Assembly: GCF_049671045.1 (NCBI RefSeq)
Contig: NZ_JBATUH010000068.1
Location: 5,727 to 69,726 of the forward strand
From: Parvibaculum sp049671045
GTDB taxonomy: Bacteria; Pseudomonadota; Alphaproteobacteria; Parvibaculales; Parvibaculaceae
DNA length: 64,000 nt
Direction: 5' to 3'
How positions within the stretch are numbered: position 1 is the first letter of the stretch; every line of letters starts with the position of its first letter. The notes under the pieces are model-generated. The model made no database searches. It worked only from the letters and a program-made list of their open reading frames with translations, and was not told where the DNA came from. A program made the position numbers and the translations under genes. Shown here one piece after another: positions 15,701 through 24,095 of this stretch.

Positions 15701-17327
15701 CGAAGAGGCAGCGCCAGGCGGCGCGCGTCACGCCGAACCAGGGCAGCGCCACCAGCAGCGTGAATGAAACCCAGACCAGCGCCTCGATGTTTTGCACGCC
15801 TTCATTGAAGGCGGTGATGCAGGCGGTGACGACGAGCAGCGTCGCGAACATGACCTCTTCGTGGCGGCCCTCGGGCTGGCGCTTGTGATCGCCGCGATTG
15901 AGCGCGAGGAGCGCGAGGCTTGCGGCCGCAAGCCCGAAGGCGGCGAGGGGAAAGTCGCGGTAACGCTGATCGAAGCAGAAGCCGAGCGCGATCACCAGCG
16001 TGGAGAAGACGACCGAGAGCTGGACGAGGCCAAGAAAGAGCGGCTGGCCGAGGCTTGCGCGATCGGGCGCGCGGAGCCATGCGATGGTCTGCGCGATGGA
16101 AAGCGGCCCCATGCCGTTTCGTCCCTTGGTCAGTTCCGGGATAACGAAGCAGATGACGGCGAGCGATTGCGCGAGGACGAAGAGTTCGACGCCCGCCTCA
16201 ATCGGCGTGCGCCAGGCGATCCATGAATGTTCGACCTGCAGCAGCAGGCTGGAGCCGGCGATGGCGGCGCCGACACCGGCCGCGAGCCCGCCAAGCGGAT
16301 CGGGCTTGCCGCCGCGCCACGCCATGACGGCGAGAATGAGGAAGGACAGCGCGAAGCTCACCGTACCTTCGAGGCGCCATTGGGGATGGTTCGAGACGGG
16401 GCCCGTCCACGGGAATTTCTGCACACGATCGGTCGTGAAGACACCCCAATGCCCGCCAACGGTGCCTTCGAGCGCGCGCTTCCAGGGCTGGTCGAAGGCC
16501 TCGATCAGATTGTAGTCGAGATCGACGCTCTGCGCGTAGGCGGCAAGCTCGCGCAGATAGAGCGCCTGGGAGACGATCGAGGGTATCGCTTCCGCGCGTT
16601 CGCGTCCCGCGCTCGGAAAGCCCGTCTCGCCGATGAAGATGCTCTTGCCCGGAAACATCGGCGCCACCTCGCCGAGCACGCTTTTCAGATAGTCGACGCC
16701 ATGCTTCGCGGAAGTGGGATTGTTCTCCCAATAGGGCAGGATGTGAATGGTGACGAAATCGACGGCCTGCGAAAGCTCGATCGGCGCCTTGACCCAGAAA
16801 TCCGTGACATCGGCGTAGGTGACCGGCATGCCGGTCGCCTTTTTCACTTCGGTCAGATAACGGATCAATTCCTCGGGCGGCTGTTCGCCGCGCAGCAGAA
16901 CCTCATTGCCGACGATGATCGCCTTGATCGCCTTGGGGTGCGCCTTCGCGACCTCGATCGCATGTTCGATCTGCTTCTGGTTGCGCGCGTCGTCGCGGCC
17001 GATCCAGATGCCGAGCAGAACCTTGAGGCCGTATTTTTCGGCGATCGGCACCACCGCATCGAGCCGCTGGTCGACGCTGTAGGTGCGGACGCAATCGGTC
17101 ATGCCCGAAAGCAGCGCGAGGTCCGCATCGATGCGCGCGGGATCGGCCAGAAAGCTCTCGTCGAACGGCGTTTCGGCGCCGCGATAGGGCGTGTAGCTGA
17201 CGCAATGCACCTTGCCGGCAGGCGCGTCGACCATTTCGACGGGCGCTCCCAGGAACTTCCAGATCATCACCGTGAGCAGGGCCGCGACTGCGAGGCCGAG
17301 CGCATAGGGAACGGAAACCAGCTTCAT
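15672..17327 (-). CDS. GH17 beta-1,3-glucan hydrolase/transglycosylase with C-terminal membrane domain
   Basis: The product is 551 residues. It starts with a membrane anchor (residues 5-25), followed by a GH17 TIM barrel (about 40-320) with acid/base Glu142 in IVGNEVLL and nucleophile Glu234 in FIGETGFPSAG. The C-terminal 220 residues contain about six hydrophobic helices. GH17 enzymes cleave or transfer beta-1,3-glucosyl units; bacterial membrane-linked forms remodel cyclic or periplasmic beta-glucans, and the rhizobial glucan synthase NdvB carries a GH17-like module. The barrel is expected in the periplasm. No glucan synthase is in view. The start at MKLVSVPY was chosen for its signal anchor; upstream residues look non-coding. 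Confidence 0.85.
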   Translation of the reverse strand: MKLVSVPYALGLAVAALLTVMIWKFLGAPVEMVDAPAGKVHCVSYTPYRGAETPFDESFLADPARIDADLALLSGMTDCVRTYSVDQRLDAVVPIAEKYGLKVLLGIWIGRDDARNQKQIEHAIEVAKAHPKAIKAIIVGNEVLLRGEQPPEELIRYLTEVKKATGMPVTYADVTDFWVKAPIELSQAVDFVTIHILPYWENNPTSAKHGVDYLKSVLGEVAPMFPGKSIFIGETGFPSAGRERAEAIPSIVSQALYLRELAAYAQSVDLDYNLIEAFDQPWKRALEGTVGGHWGVFTTDRVQKFPWTGPVSNHPQWRLEGTVSFALSFLILAVMAWRGGKPDPLGGLAAGVGAAIAGSSLLLQVEHSWIAWRTPIEAGVELFVLAQSLAVICFVIPELTKGRNGMGPLSIAQTIAWLRAPDRASLGQPLFLGLVQLSVVFSTLVIALGFCFDQRYRDFPLAAFGLAAASLALLALNRGDHKRQPEGRHEEVMFATLLVVTACITAFNEGVQNIEALVWVSFTLLVALPWFGVTRAAWRCLFARSGATAKA

Positions 17328-17489
17328 GGAAGGGGTCTCATTCTCGCGGGCGCTCCCCGGATGGGTTCCATTGACCAGACGCCGAATTGACCAGATGCCA
17401 AGAGGGCGGTCCCGGTTCCGCCCGGGGTCGAACGGGGGAGGGAATAGCACTGATCGAGCGGGCGGATCAATGGCCACCCGGAAATGGCG

Positions 17490-17519
17490 GAACGGCGCGG
17501 ATTTTCATCCGCGCCGTTC
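17490..17519 (-). terminator. 13-bp perfect hairpin downstream of the sigma-54 regulator gene
   Basis: GAACGGCGCGGAT pairs perfectly with ATCCGCGCCGTTC across a four-base loop, about 33 bases past the regulator's stop. Only a short T-containing tract follows on the minus strand, so termination may be weak or the hairpin may protect an mRNA end. Confidence 0.6.
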
Positions 17520-17552
17520 GCTAGCTACAGGAAATTGGGGCCGGGAACCGCC

Positions 17553-19070
17553 TCAGCTTTCGCGGACCTCGAGGCCGAGATCGCGGACCTTGCGGTAGAG
17601 CGTCGAGCGGCCGATGCCCAGGCGCCGGGCGACTTCCGTCATGTGACCCTTATATTTCTCGATGGCGAGGCGGATCATCTCGGCCTCGATGTCCTCGAGC
17701 TTGCGGACATTGCCGGCCTCGTCCGTCACCGCGATGCCGTCCGAGAAATTCGACCGCGCGAAATCGGCGAGCGTGTGGCGCTGTTCGCGCATGGGCGCCC
17801 GCTCCTGACGTTCGGCCGCCGGCTGCTGCGGCTGGTAGGAGGGCTGCGGCGCCGGCTGCGGATGCGCGATGGCGGCCGCATAGCCTTCGACGAGGCTCGC
17901 GATCTGCGGGAAGTCGGAAACCTGAAGCATTTCTCCGTCGCAAAGAACGATGGCGCGGAAAACCGTGTTCTCCAGCTGGCGCACATTGCCCGGCCAGTCG
18001 AAGGCGCAGAGCATCGACTGGGCTTCGCGGGAAATGCCGACGACGGGCTTTCCTTCTTCCGCAGCGAGCTTGCGGATGAAATGCGCGACGAGATCGGGAA
18101 TGTCGTCCTTGCGCTCGCGCAGCGGCGGCACATGGATCGGGAAGACGTTGAGCCGGTAGTAGAGGTCCTCGCGGAAACGGCCGTCCTTCACCATCTGGAG
18201 AAGGTCGCGATTGGTCGCCGAGATGAGGCGGATGTCGACCTTGACGGGCTTCTTCGAGCCGACGGGATCGACCTCGCCCTGCTGGAGCGCGCGCAGCAGC
18301 TTCACCTGCATGTCGAGCGGAAGCTCGCCGATTTCATCGAGGAAGAGGGTGCCGCCGGAGGCTTCCTGGAACTTGCCGGCATGCTTGTCGGTGGCGCCGG
18401 TGAACGCGCCCTTCTCATGGCCGAAGAGAATGCTCTCCACGAGATTTTCGGGGATGGCGCCGCAATTGACGGTGACGAAGGGCTTGCCCGCGCGCTCGCT
18501 CTCGCCCTGAATGGCGCTGGCGATCAGCTCCTTGCCGACGCCGGATTCGCCTTCGATCAGAATCGGGATGTTCGACTGCGCCGCCCGCTTGCCGAGCCGC
18601 TTGACCTGATCCATCGCGGGGCTACGCGCGATCAGATCGCCGAATGTCAGCCGACCGCTCTGTTTCTTCTGTAAACGGGAGATTTCACCCGTGAGCGCGT
18701 TAACCTTGAGCGCGTTCCGCATCGAGACATGGAGCCGCTCGGGGCTCACCGGCTTGATGACGAAGTCGGTCGCGCCCTCGCGCATCACATTGACGACCGT
18801 CTCGATGCCGCCATGGGCCGTCAGCACGATGACCGGCAGGTTGGGCTTGGCGGGATGGACGCGCCGCAGCACCTCCATGCCATCAATGCCCGGCATGACG
18901 AGATCGAGAATCACGAGGGAAATTTCGCTGCCCGAGGGGCCTTCGAGATAGGCCAGCGCCGCCGCACCGCCATCGACGGGAACGGCGCGGTATCCGTCCC
19001 TGCTGACGACCTCTTCGAGAATGCGGCGCTGCGCCGGGTCGTCGTCCACAATCAGGATGGCCTGTGTCAT
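17553..19070 (-). CDS. Sigma-54-dependent response regulator (NtrC/TacA type)
   Basis: The product is 505 residues with three domains. The receiver (1-120) has Asp56 as phosphoacceptor in ILDLVMPG. The AAA+ domain (about 145-385) has Walker A GESGVGKE at 173-180, the sigma-54 contact GAFTGA at 221-226 and Walker B TLFLDEIGEL. A Pro/Gln-rich linker leads to a Fis-type helix-turn-helix at the C terminus (GHMTEVARRLGIGRSTLYRK). It should activate sigma-54 promoters once phosphorylated. No histidine kinase is adjacent, so it is an orphan. Its layout resembles Caulobacter TacA, but orthology is only a suggestion. Confidence 0.93.
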   Translation of the reverse strand: MTQAILIVDDDPAQRRILEEVVSRDGYRAVPVDGGAAALAYLEGPSGSEISLVILDLVMPGIDGMEVLRRVHPAKPNLPVIVLTAHGGIETVVNVMREGATDFVIKPVSPERLHVSMRNALKVNALTGEISRLQKKQSGRLTFGDLIARSPAMDQVKRLGKRAAQSNIPILIEGESGVGKELIASAIQGESERAGKPFVTVNCGAIPENLVESILFGHEKGAFTGATDKHAGKFQEASGGTLFLDEIGELPLDMQVKLLRALQQGEVDPVGSKKPVKVDIRLISATNRDLLQMVKDGRFREDLYYRLNVFPIHVPPLRERKDDIPDLVAHFIRKLAAEEGKPVVGISREAQSMLCAFDWPGNVRQLENTVFRAIVLCDGEMLQVSDFPQIASLVEGYAAAIAHPQPAPQPSYQPQQPAAERQERAPMREQRHTLADFARSNFSDGIAVTDEAGNVRKLEDIEAEMIRLAIEKYKGHMTEVARRLGIGRSTLYRKVRDLGLEVRES

Positions 19071-19415
19071 AGGGTCGCCTCGGATTTACTTTCGCCGCCT
19101 GGGTCGCGGTCTGGATGGCCCATATTGGGGCGGATTGGTAAAGACCATCTTAAACTGCGGACTTTCTCCCCGGGCCTTATTTCCACTCATACAGAGGTAT
19201 TAGACTCAACCTGGGTACTACGCCGGGCAATCATGACGCATCCGGAATAGTGTTGCCATCGTGTAACTTTACGGGGCGAACTTAAGCAATTCCGGCAAAT
19301 GCCATTGATGGTTCCTCAAGTTCCATGCGAAGAGATTAGATTAGGGATTACCGGTGGGGTCCGGGCCACCCGTCACGACGTCGGGCGGTTGAGCACAATA
19401 ACGACGGAGATTGGG
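19071..19415. other. 345-base intergenic region between divergent regulator and OmpA lipoprotein genes
   Basis: This must contain promoters for both divergent genes. It is locally less GC-rich than the genes. I found no convincing -35/-10 pair, no T-ended hairpin and no sigma-54 (TGGCAC-N5-TTGC) match. No plausible short gene with a good ribosome-binding site was seen. Confidence 0.5.
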
Positions 19416-20270
19416 ATGAAAATCATATCCCGGCTTATAGCGTTGGGGACCTTCTTGGTGCTGGCTGGTTGCGGCACCTGGACTGCTGAATCGTATCTGC
19501 ATGAAACGATCAGCGGCGATTCGTTCAACGCATGCCTGGCGCGTGAGTACCAGGAGAGGGCGACCTCTGAAGCCTATGTCGACTGCAACTGGGTCGATAC
19601 CGCAACGATCGTCGAGAAGGGCCGCGCCGCGGCTGCCGGCGAGACGGTCCTGCCGTGGGATCCGGCGACGCGCGGCGTCCTCGCCAGCGACCTGCCGGAA
19701 CTGCAGGATGCGCGCGCGAAGCTTCTCGCCGCCCTCGACAATGGCGGCCGCACCGACGCGGACCGCGCCTGCAAGTGCGCCAAGGCGCAGCGCTACTATG
19801 ACGGCTGGGTCGAGCAGGCGAGCGACAACAAGCTCGGCGTGAACGGCTCGTGGCTCGGCGGCGAAGGCGGCCCGGTGCAGCCGGAGCGCGTGAAGGCTGA
19901 AAAGGCGGCCTTCTACGAAGCGCTGACGGCTTGCGAAGCCAAGGCGGTTGTCGCTGCGGGTCCGTGGACGATCTACTTCGGCTTCAACAAGTACAACCTG
20001 ACGCCCGAAGCGCAGGCTGTGATCCAGGAGATCGCCAAGTCGTCGGCCTCGACCTTCGCTGTGGTCGGCCACACCGACACGGTCGGCAGCAACGCCTATA
20101 ACGATGCTCTCGGCCAGCGCCGCGCCAACTCCGTTGCCAACGCCATCAAGGCGAACGGCAAGGAAGTTGCCAGCGCCACGTCGGACGGCAAGCGGAACCT
20201 CGCCGTGAAGACCGGCGACGGCGTGCGCGAGCCGCTGAACCGCCGCGCGGTCATCTCGGTGGTCAAGTAA
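19416..20270 (+). CDS. OmpA-family lipoprotein
   Basis: The product is 284 residues. The N terminus is a lipoprotein signal with lipobox LAGC and acylated Cys19. A helical, Ala/Glu-rich middle region follows. From about residue 180 an OmpA-like peptidoglycan-binding domain appears (WTIYFGFNKYNLTPEA, VVGHTDTVGSNAYND, LNRRAVISV). It is likely an outer-membrane lipoprotein tethering the membrane to peptidoglycan. The start was set at MKIISRL by ACGGAG upstream and the signal sequence. It is monocistronic, with a long leader region and a strong terminator. Confidence 0.9.
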   Translation: MKIISRLIALGTFLVLAGCGTWTAESYLHETISGDSFNACLAREYQERATSEAYVDCNWVDTATIVEKGRAAAAGETVLPWDPATRGVLASDLPELQDARAKLLAALDNGGRTDADRACKCAKAQRYYDGWVEQASDNKLGVNGSWLGGEGGPVQPERVKAEKAAFYEALTACEAKAVVAAGPWTIYFGFNKYNLTPEAQAVIQEIAKSSASTFAVVGHTDTVGSNAYNDALGQRRANSVANAIKANGKEVASATSDGKRNLAVKTGDGVREPLNRRAVISVVK

Positions 20271-20292
20271 GCCTTGACGCCATAAAGATCGG

Positions 20293-20328
20293 GAAGCCCC
20301 GGCGGAAACGCCGGGGCTTCTGCTTTTT
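20293..20328 (+). terminator. Intrinsic terminator after the OmpA lipoprotein gene
   Basis: A perfect 12-bp stem (GAAGCCCCGGCG with CGCCGGGGCTTC) capped by a GAAA tetraloop is followed by TGCTTTTT. Confidence 0.93.
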
Positions 20329-20403
20329 GGAGGGGGCCCGGTTGATTGGCGCCGGTCCACGCGCGATATAGGGCTGAGCACCCCCGAATTGCGGAGACCG
20401 CCC

Positions 20404-22257
20404 ATGCCGTTCGCGCCTTGCAATGTTTCGTCCGCCCCTCGCGCCGCCCTGGCGGAGGCAGCGGCCGCGCCGAAGGCGGCGCTCGGCGAATTGCCGGTAT
20501 GGGACCTCAGCGATCTCTATTCCTCTCCTGACGCGCCGGAGATCGGCCGCGATCTGTCGCGTGCGGCCGAGACGGCGCGGAGCTTCGCCGAGCGCTATCG
20601 CGGCAAGCTCGATCAGCTCGTTCGCGAGACGAATGGCGGCGAAGCGCTCGCCGAGGCGATCCGCACCTATGAGGCGCTGGAGGACATTCTCGGCCGGGTC
20701 ATGTCCTATGCGGGGCTGCTCTATGCGACCGACAACACAAATCCGGTCCATGCGAAGTTCTATGGCGACATGCAGGAGCGCGTGACGCGGATTTCGACGG
20801 ACCTGCTCTTCTTCACGCTCGAGCTCAACCGCCTCGACGAGGCGGTGCTTTCATCCGCGATCGATGAGCCCGGCCTTTCGCACTATCAGCCCTGGCTGCG
20901 CGACTTGCGCGACATGCGGCCCTATCAGCTTGCGGACGATCTCGAAACGCTGCTGCATGAAAAGAGCGTGTCCGGCCGCGCGGCCTGGAACCGCCTCTTC
21001 GACGAGACGCTGTCACGCCTCACCTTCAATGTCGATGGCGAAACGCTGACGGTGGAGGCCGCGCTGAACCTGCTGTCCGACAAGGCCCCCGCGCGGCGCA
21101 AATCCGCGGCCGAGGCGCTGGCCAGGACCTTCTCCGAGAACATCGCCACCTTCACCCTCGTCACCAACACGCTCGCAAAGGACAAGGAGATCGAGGATCG
21201 CTGGCGCGGCTTCAAGGACATCGCCGATGCGCGCCACATCGCCAACCGCGTCGAGGCCGAGGTCGTGGCGGCGCTGGTCGATGCGGTGCAGCGTTCCTAT
21301 CCCGAACTCTCGCACCGCTATTACCGGCTGAAGGCGCGCTGGCTCGGGCTCGAGCGCCTCGAATATTGGGACCGCAACGCGCCGCTGCCTGAGACGGACG
21401 ATCGCATAGTCACCTGGCCCGAAGCGAAGGAGACGGTGCTTTCCGCCTATCGCGGCTTCGCGCCCGATATGGCCGACATCGCCAATCGCTTTTTCGAGAG
21501 GGGCTGGATCGACGCGCCGCTCCGGCCCGGCAAGGCGACCGGCGCCTTCGCGCATCCGACCGTGCCGAGCTCGCATCCCTTCGTGCTCGTCAATTATCAG
21601 GGCAAGACGCGCGATGTCATGACGCTTGCCCATGAGCTTGGGCATGGGGTGCATCAGGTGCTCGCCGCCCGTCAGGGCGCGCTCATGGCCGACACGCCGC
21701 TGACGCTCGCTGAAACGGCAAGCGTGTTCGGCGAGATGCTCACCTTCCGCAAGCTGCTGGCGAACACGTCCGACCCGAGGCGCCGCAAGGCAATGATTGC
21801 GGCCAAGGTCGAGGACATGCTCAACACCGTCGTGCGCCAGATCGCCTTCTACACTTTCGAGCGGCGGCTTCATTCCGCGCGGCGCGAGGGAGAGCTGACG
21901 GCCGCCGATATCGGCCGCATCTGGCTCGACGTTCAGGCCGAGAGCCTCGGCCCCGCCTTTCATTTCGCCGAGGGGTACGAGACTTACTGGTGCTACATCT
22001 CGCACTTCATCCATGCGCCGTTCTATGTCTATGCCTATGCCTTCGGCGATTGCCTCGTGAACTCGCTTTACGCCGTCTATGAGCAGGCGCAGGAAGGGTT
22101 CGCCGACCGCTACCTTGCCATGCTCGCCGCCGGCGGCACGCTGCGCCACAAGGAGCTGCTCGCGCCTTTCGGCCTCGATGCGAGCCAGCCTGATTTCTGG
22201 GACAAGGGCCTTTCGGTCATCCGTGGGCTGATCGACGAGCTGGAGCGGATGGAGTGA
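20404..22257 (+). CDS. M3 family oligoendopeptidase (PepF-like)
   Basis: This 617-residue zinc metallopeptidase has the gluzincin motif HELGH in LAHELGHGVHQV at about residue 409, with a downstream Glu in ETASVFGEML as third ligand. The N-terminal helical part (WDLSDLYSSPDAPEI) matches the PepF/M3 clade. It degrades short peptides in the cytoplasm. The start was set at MPFAPC because CGGAG lies eight bases upstream. The next gene starts inside its stop codon (GTGA overlap), so the M3 peptidase, ABC1 kinase, thioesterase and hydrolase genes form one tightly coupled unit. Confidence 0.93.
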   Translation: MPFAPCNVSSAPRAALAEAAAAPKAALGELPVWDLSDLYSSPDAPEIGRDLSRAAETARSFAERYRGKLDQLVRETNGGEALAEAIRTYEALEDILGRVMSYAGLLYATDNTNPVHAKFYGDMQERVTRISTDLLFFTLELNRLDEAVLSSAIDEPGLSHYQPWLRDLRDMRPYQLADDLETLLHEKSVSGRAAWNRLFDETLSRLTFNVDGETLTVEAALNLLSDKAPARRKSAAEALARTFSENIATFTLVTNTLAKDKEIEDRWRGFKDIADARHIANRVEAEVVAALVDAVQRSYPELSHRYYRLKARWLGLERLEYWDRNAPLPETDDRIVTWPEAKETVLSAYRGFAPDMADIANRFFERGWIDAPLRPGKATGAFAHPTVPSSHPFVLVNYQGKTRDVMTLAHELGHGVHQVLAARQGALMADTPLTLAETASVFGEMLTFRKLLANTSDPRRRKAMIAAKVEDMLNTVVRQIAFYTFERRLHSARREGELTAADIGRIWLDVQAESLGPAFHFAEGYETYWCYISHFIHAPFYVYAYAFGDCLVNSLYAVYEQAQEGFADRYLAMLAAGGTLRHKELLAPFGLDASQPDFWDKGLSVIRGLIDELERME

Positions 22258-23624
22258 GCGGCCGCGAACCCGACGATGAGGCCAACCGGCTCGGGCAGCG
22301 CGTGAAGCGCTACGCCCAGGTGGGCGCGGGCGTCGGCGGGCTCGCCGCGAAATTCGCCGGACAGCGCCTGCTCGGCATGACGCCGGACAATGATCGCACC
22401 GCGCGCGAACTCAAGGCGGCGCTGGGCGGGCTCAAGGGACCGATCATGAAGGTCGCCCAGATGCTCGCGACCGTCCCCGATGTGGTGCCGGCGGAATTCG
22501 CCGTCGAGCTTGCCGAGCTTCAGTCCTCGGCGCCGCCCATGGGCTGGCCCTTCGTCCGGCGGCGCATGCGCGCCGAACTCGGGGCGGGGTGGGAGAGCCG
22601 CTACCATGCGTTCGAGCGCGAGGCCGCGGCCGCCGCCTCGCTCGGCCAGGTCCACCGGGCGACCGGACCCGACGGGCGGAAGCTCGCCGTGAAGCTCCAA
22701 TATCCCGACATGCAGTCGGCGGTCGATGCGGATCTCAACCAGCTCGGCATCGTCTTCTCGATCCATCGCCGCATCGACCCGGCCATCGACACCCGCGAAA
22801 TCTATGCCGAGATCCGCGAACGTCTTCACGAAGAACTCGACTATGCGCGCGAGGCCGCGCATATCCGCCTCTATGCCGCGATCTTCGCCAGCGAGCCCCG
22901 CATCGCCGTGCCCGAGGTAATCGAGGAGCTTTCGACGAGGCGCCTTCTGACGATGAGCTGGCTCGAGGGCGAGCCGTTGCTGAATTTCCGCGATCATCCG
23001 CTCGATGAGCGCAACCGGATCGCTGAAGCCATGTTCGCCGCCTGGTGGTTTCCCTTCAGCCATTACGGCGTCATTCATGGCGACCCGCATCTCGGCAACT
23101 ACACGGTGCGGCGCGACCTCGGCATCAATCTCCTCGACTATGGCTGCATCCGCATCTTTCCGGCGGGTTTCGTGGAAGGCGTGGTGGAGCTTTACCGCGC
23201 GCTCGAGGCGGACGATCGCGACAGGGCGGCGGCGGCCTATGCGCGCTGGGGCTTCGGCACGCTCTCGAACGAACTCATCGATGTGCTCAATGTCTGGGCG
23301 AGGTTCATCTATGCGCCGATGCTCGACGACCGGGTGCGCTCGGTCGCCGATGGCGTGAGCGCCGCCGAATATGGCCGCAAGGAGGCGTTCCAGGTCCATC
23401 AGGCGCTGAGGAAGCTCGGGCCCGTGACGCCGCCGCGCGAATTCGTCTTCATGGACCGCGCGGCGATCGGGCTTGGCGGGGTCTTCCTGCATCTCGGCGC
23501 GGAACTCAATTTCCACCGGCTCTTCAACGAAACCATCGAGAATTTCGATGCCGCGCGCCTTGATAAGCGTCAGAGCGCCGCGTTAAAGAAGGCCGGAGTA
23601 CCCAAGCCGCAATGGCGCGCCTGA
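22254..23624 (+). CDS. ABC1/UbiB-family atypical kinase
   Basis: The product is 456 residues of the ABC1/ADCK/UbiB group. The N-terminal KxGQ motif reads KVAQ (GPIMKVAQMLA), a Gly-to-Ala change. The Ala-rich loop is AAAASLGQVHRA, ATP-binding Lys lies in LAVKLQYP, and catalytic and metal motifs are VIHGDPHLGNY and LLDYG. Family members support ubiquinone biosynthesis or lipid homeostasis as ATPases rather than protein kinases. The GTG start overlaps the previous stop by four bases. A thioesterase and an alpha/beta hydrolase follow, which suggests a lipid-related role; this is inference. Confidence 0.9.
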   Translation: MSGREPDDEANRLGQRVKRYAQVGAGVGGLAAKFAGQRLLGMTPDNDRTARELKAALGGLKGPIMKVAQMLATVPDVVPAEFAVELAELQSSAPPMGWPFVRRRMRAELGAGWESRYHAFEREAAAAASLGQVHRATGPDGRKLAVKLQYPDMQSAVDADLNQLGIVFSIHRRIDPAIDTREIYAEIRERLHEELDYAREAAHIRLYAAIFASEPRIAVPEVIEELSTRRLLTMSWLEGEPLLNFRDHPLDERNRIAEAMFAAWWFPFSHYGVIHGDPHLGNYTVRRDLGINLLDYGCIRIFPAGFVEGVVELYRALEADDRDRAAAAYARWGFGTLSNELIDVLNVWARFIYAPMLDDRVRSVADGVSAAEYGRKEAFQVHQALRKLGPVTPPREFVFMDRAAIGLGGVFLHLGAELNFHRLFNETIENFDAARLDKRQSAALKKAGVPKPQWRA

Positions 23625-23636
23625 CCGAGTATCCAG

Positions 23637-24095
23637 ATGACCGACGACCTTCTCGAAGAATCCTCCATTTCCCTCCCTGACGGCTATGCGCCGATGAACT
23701 GGTTCAGCGGCTTCGGACGGCAGATCGGGCCGCTCTACGAGAAGATCGGCGCCGATGGCAGCTATGCCCGCGCCTTTTTCGTTCAGGAGCATCACACGAA
23801 CGGCATGGGCAACTGCCATGGCGGCATGCTGATGGCGTTTGCCGACATGGCTTTCGGCCATGCGGTGACGATGACGACGCATCGCTATTGGGTGACGGTG
23901 CGCCTGCTGACCGATTTCATGTCCGCCGCGAAGGTCGGCGAATGGATCGAGGGCACGGGCGTCGTGACCGGAATGGAAGATGATTTCATCACCGTTCAGG
24001 GGCGCATCTGGTGCGGAGATCGCGTTATCATGACGGGAACCGGCGTCTTCAAGGCGCTGGGTGACAGGCCCGCCAAGGTGGAGCGACCAGGATGA
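23637..24095 (+). CDS. PaaI-like hotdog-fold thioesterase
   Basis: This 152-residue hotdog protein has the signature HTNGMGNCHGGMLMAFADMAFG: the HGG turn and the Asp in FAD match the PaaI/YbgC-like active site. It hydrolyses an acyl- or aryl-CoA thioester as a cytoplasmic tetramer. It starts 12 bases after the ABC1 kinase and its stop overlaps the ATG of the following alpha/beta hydrolase by four bases, indicating translational coupling. The substrate is unknown. Confidence 0.9.
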   Translation: MTDDLLEESSISLPDGYAPMNWFSGFGRQIGPLYEKIGADGSYARAFFVQEHHTNGMGNCHGGMLMAFADMAFGHAVTMTTHRYWVTVRLLTDFMSAAKVGEWIEGTGVVTGMEDDFITVQGRIWCGDRVIMTGTGVFKALGDRPAKVERPG

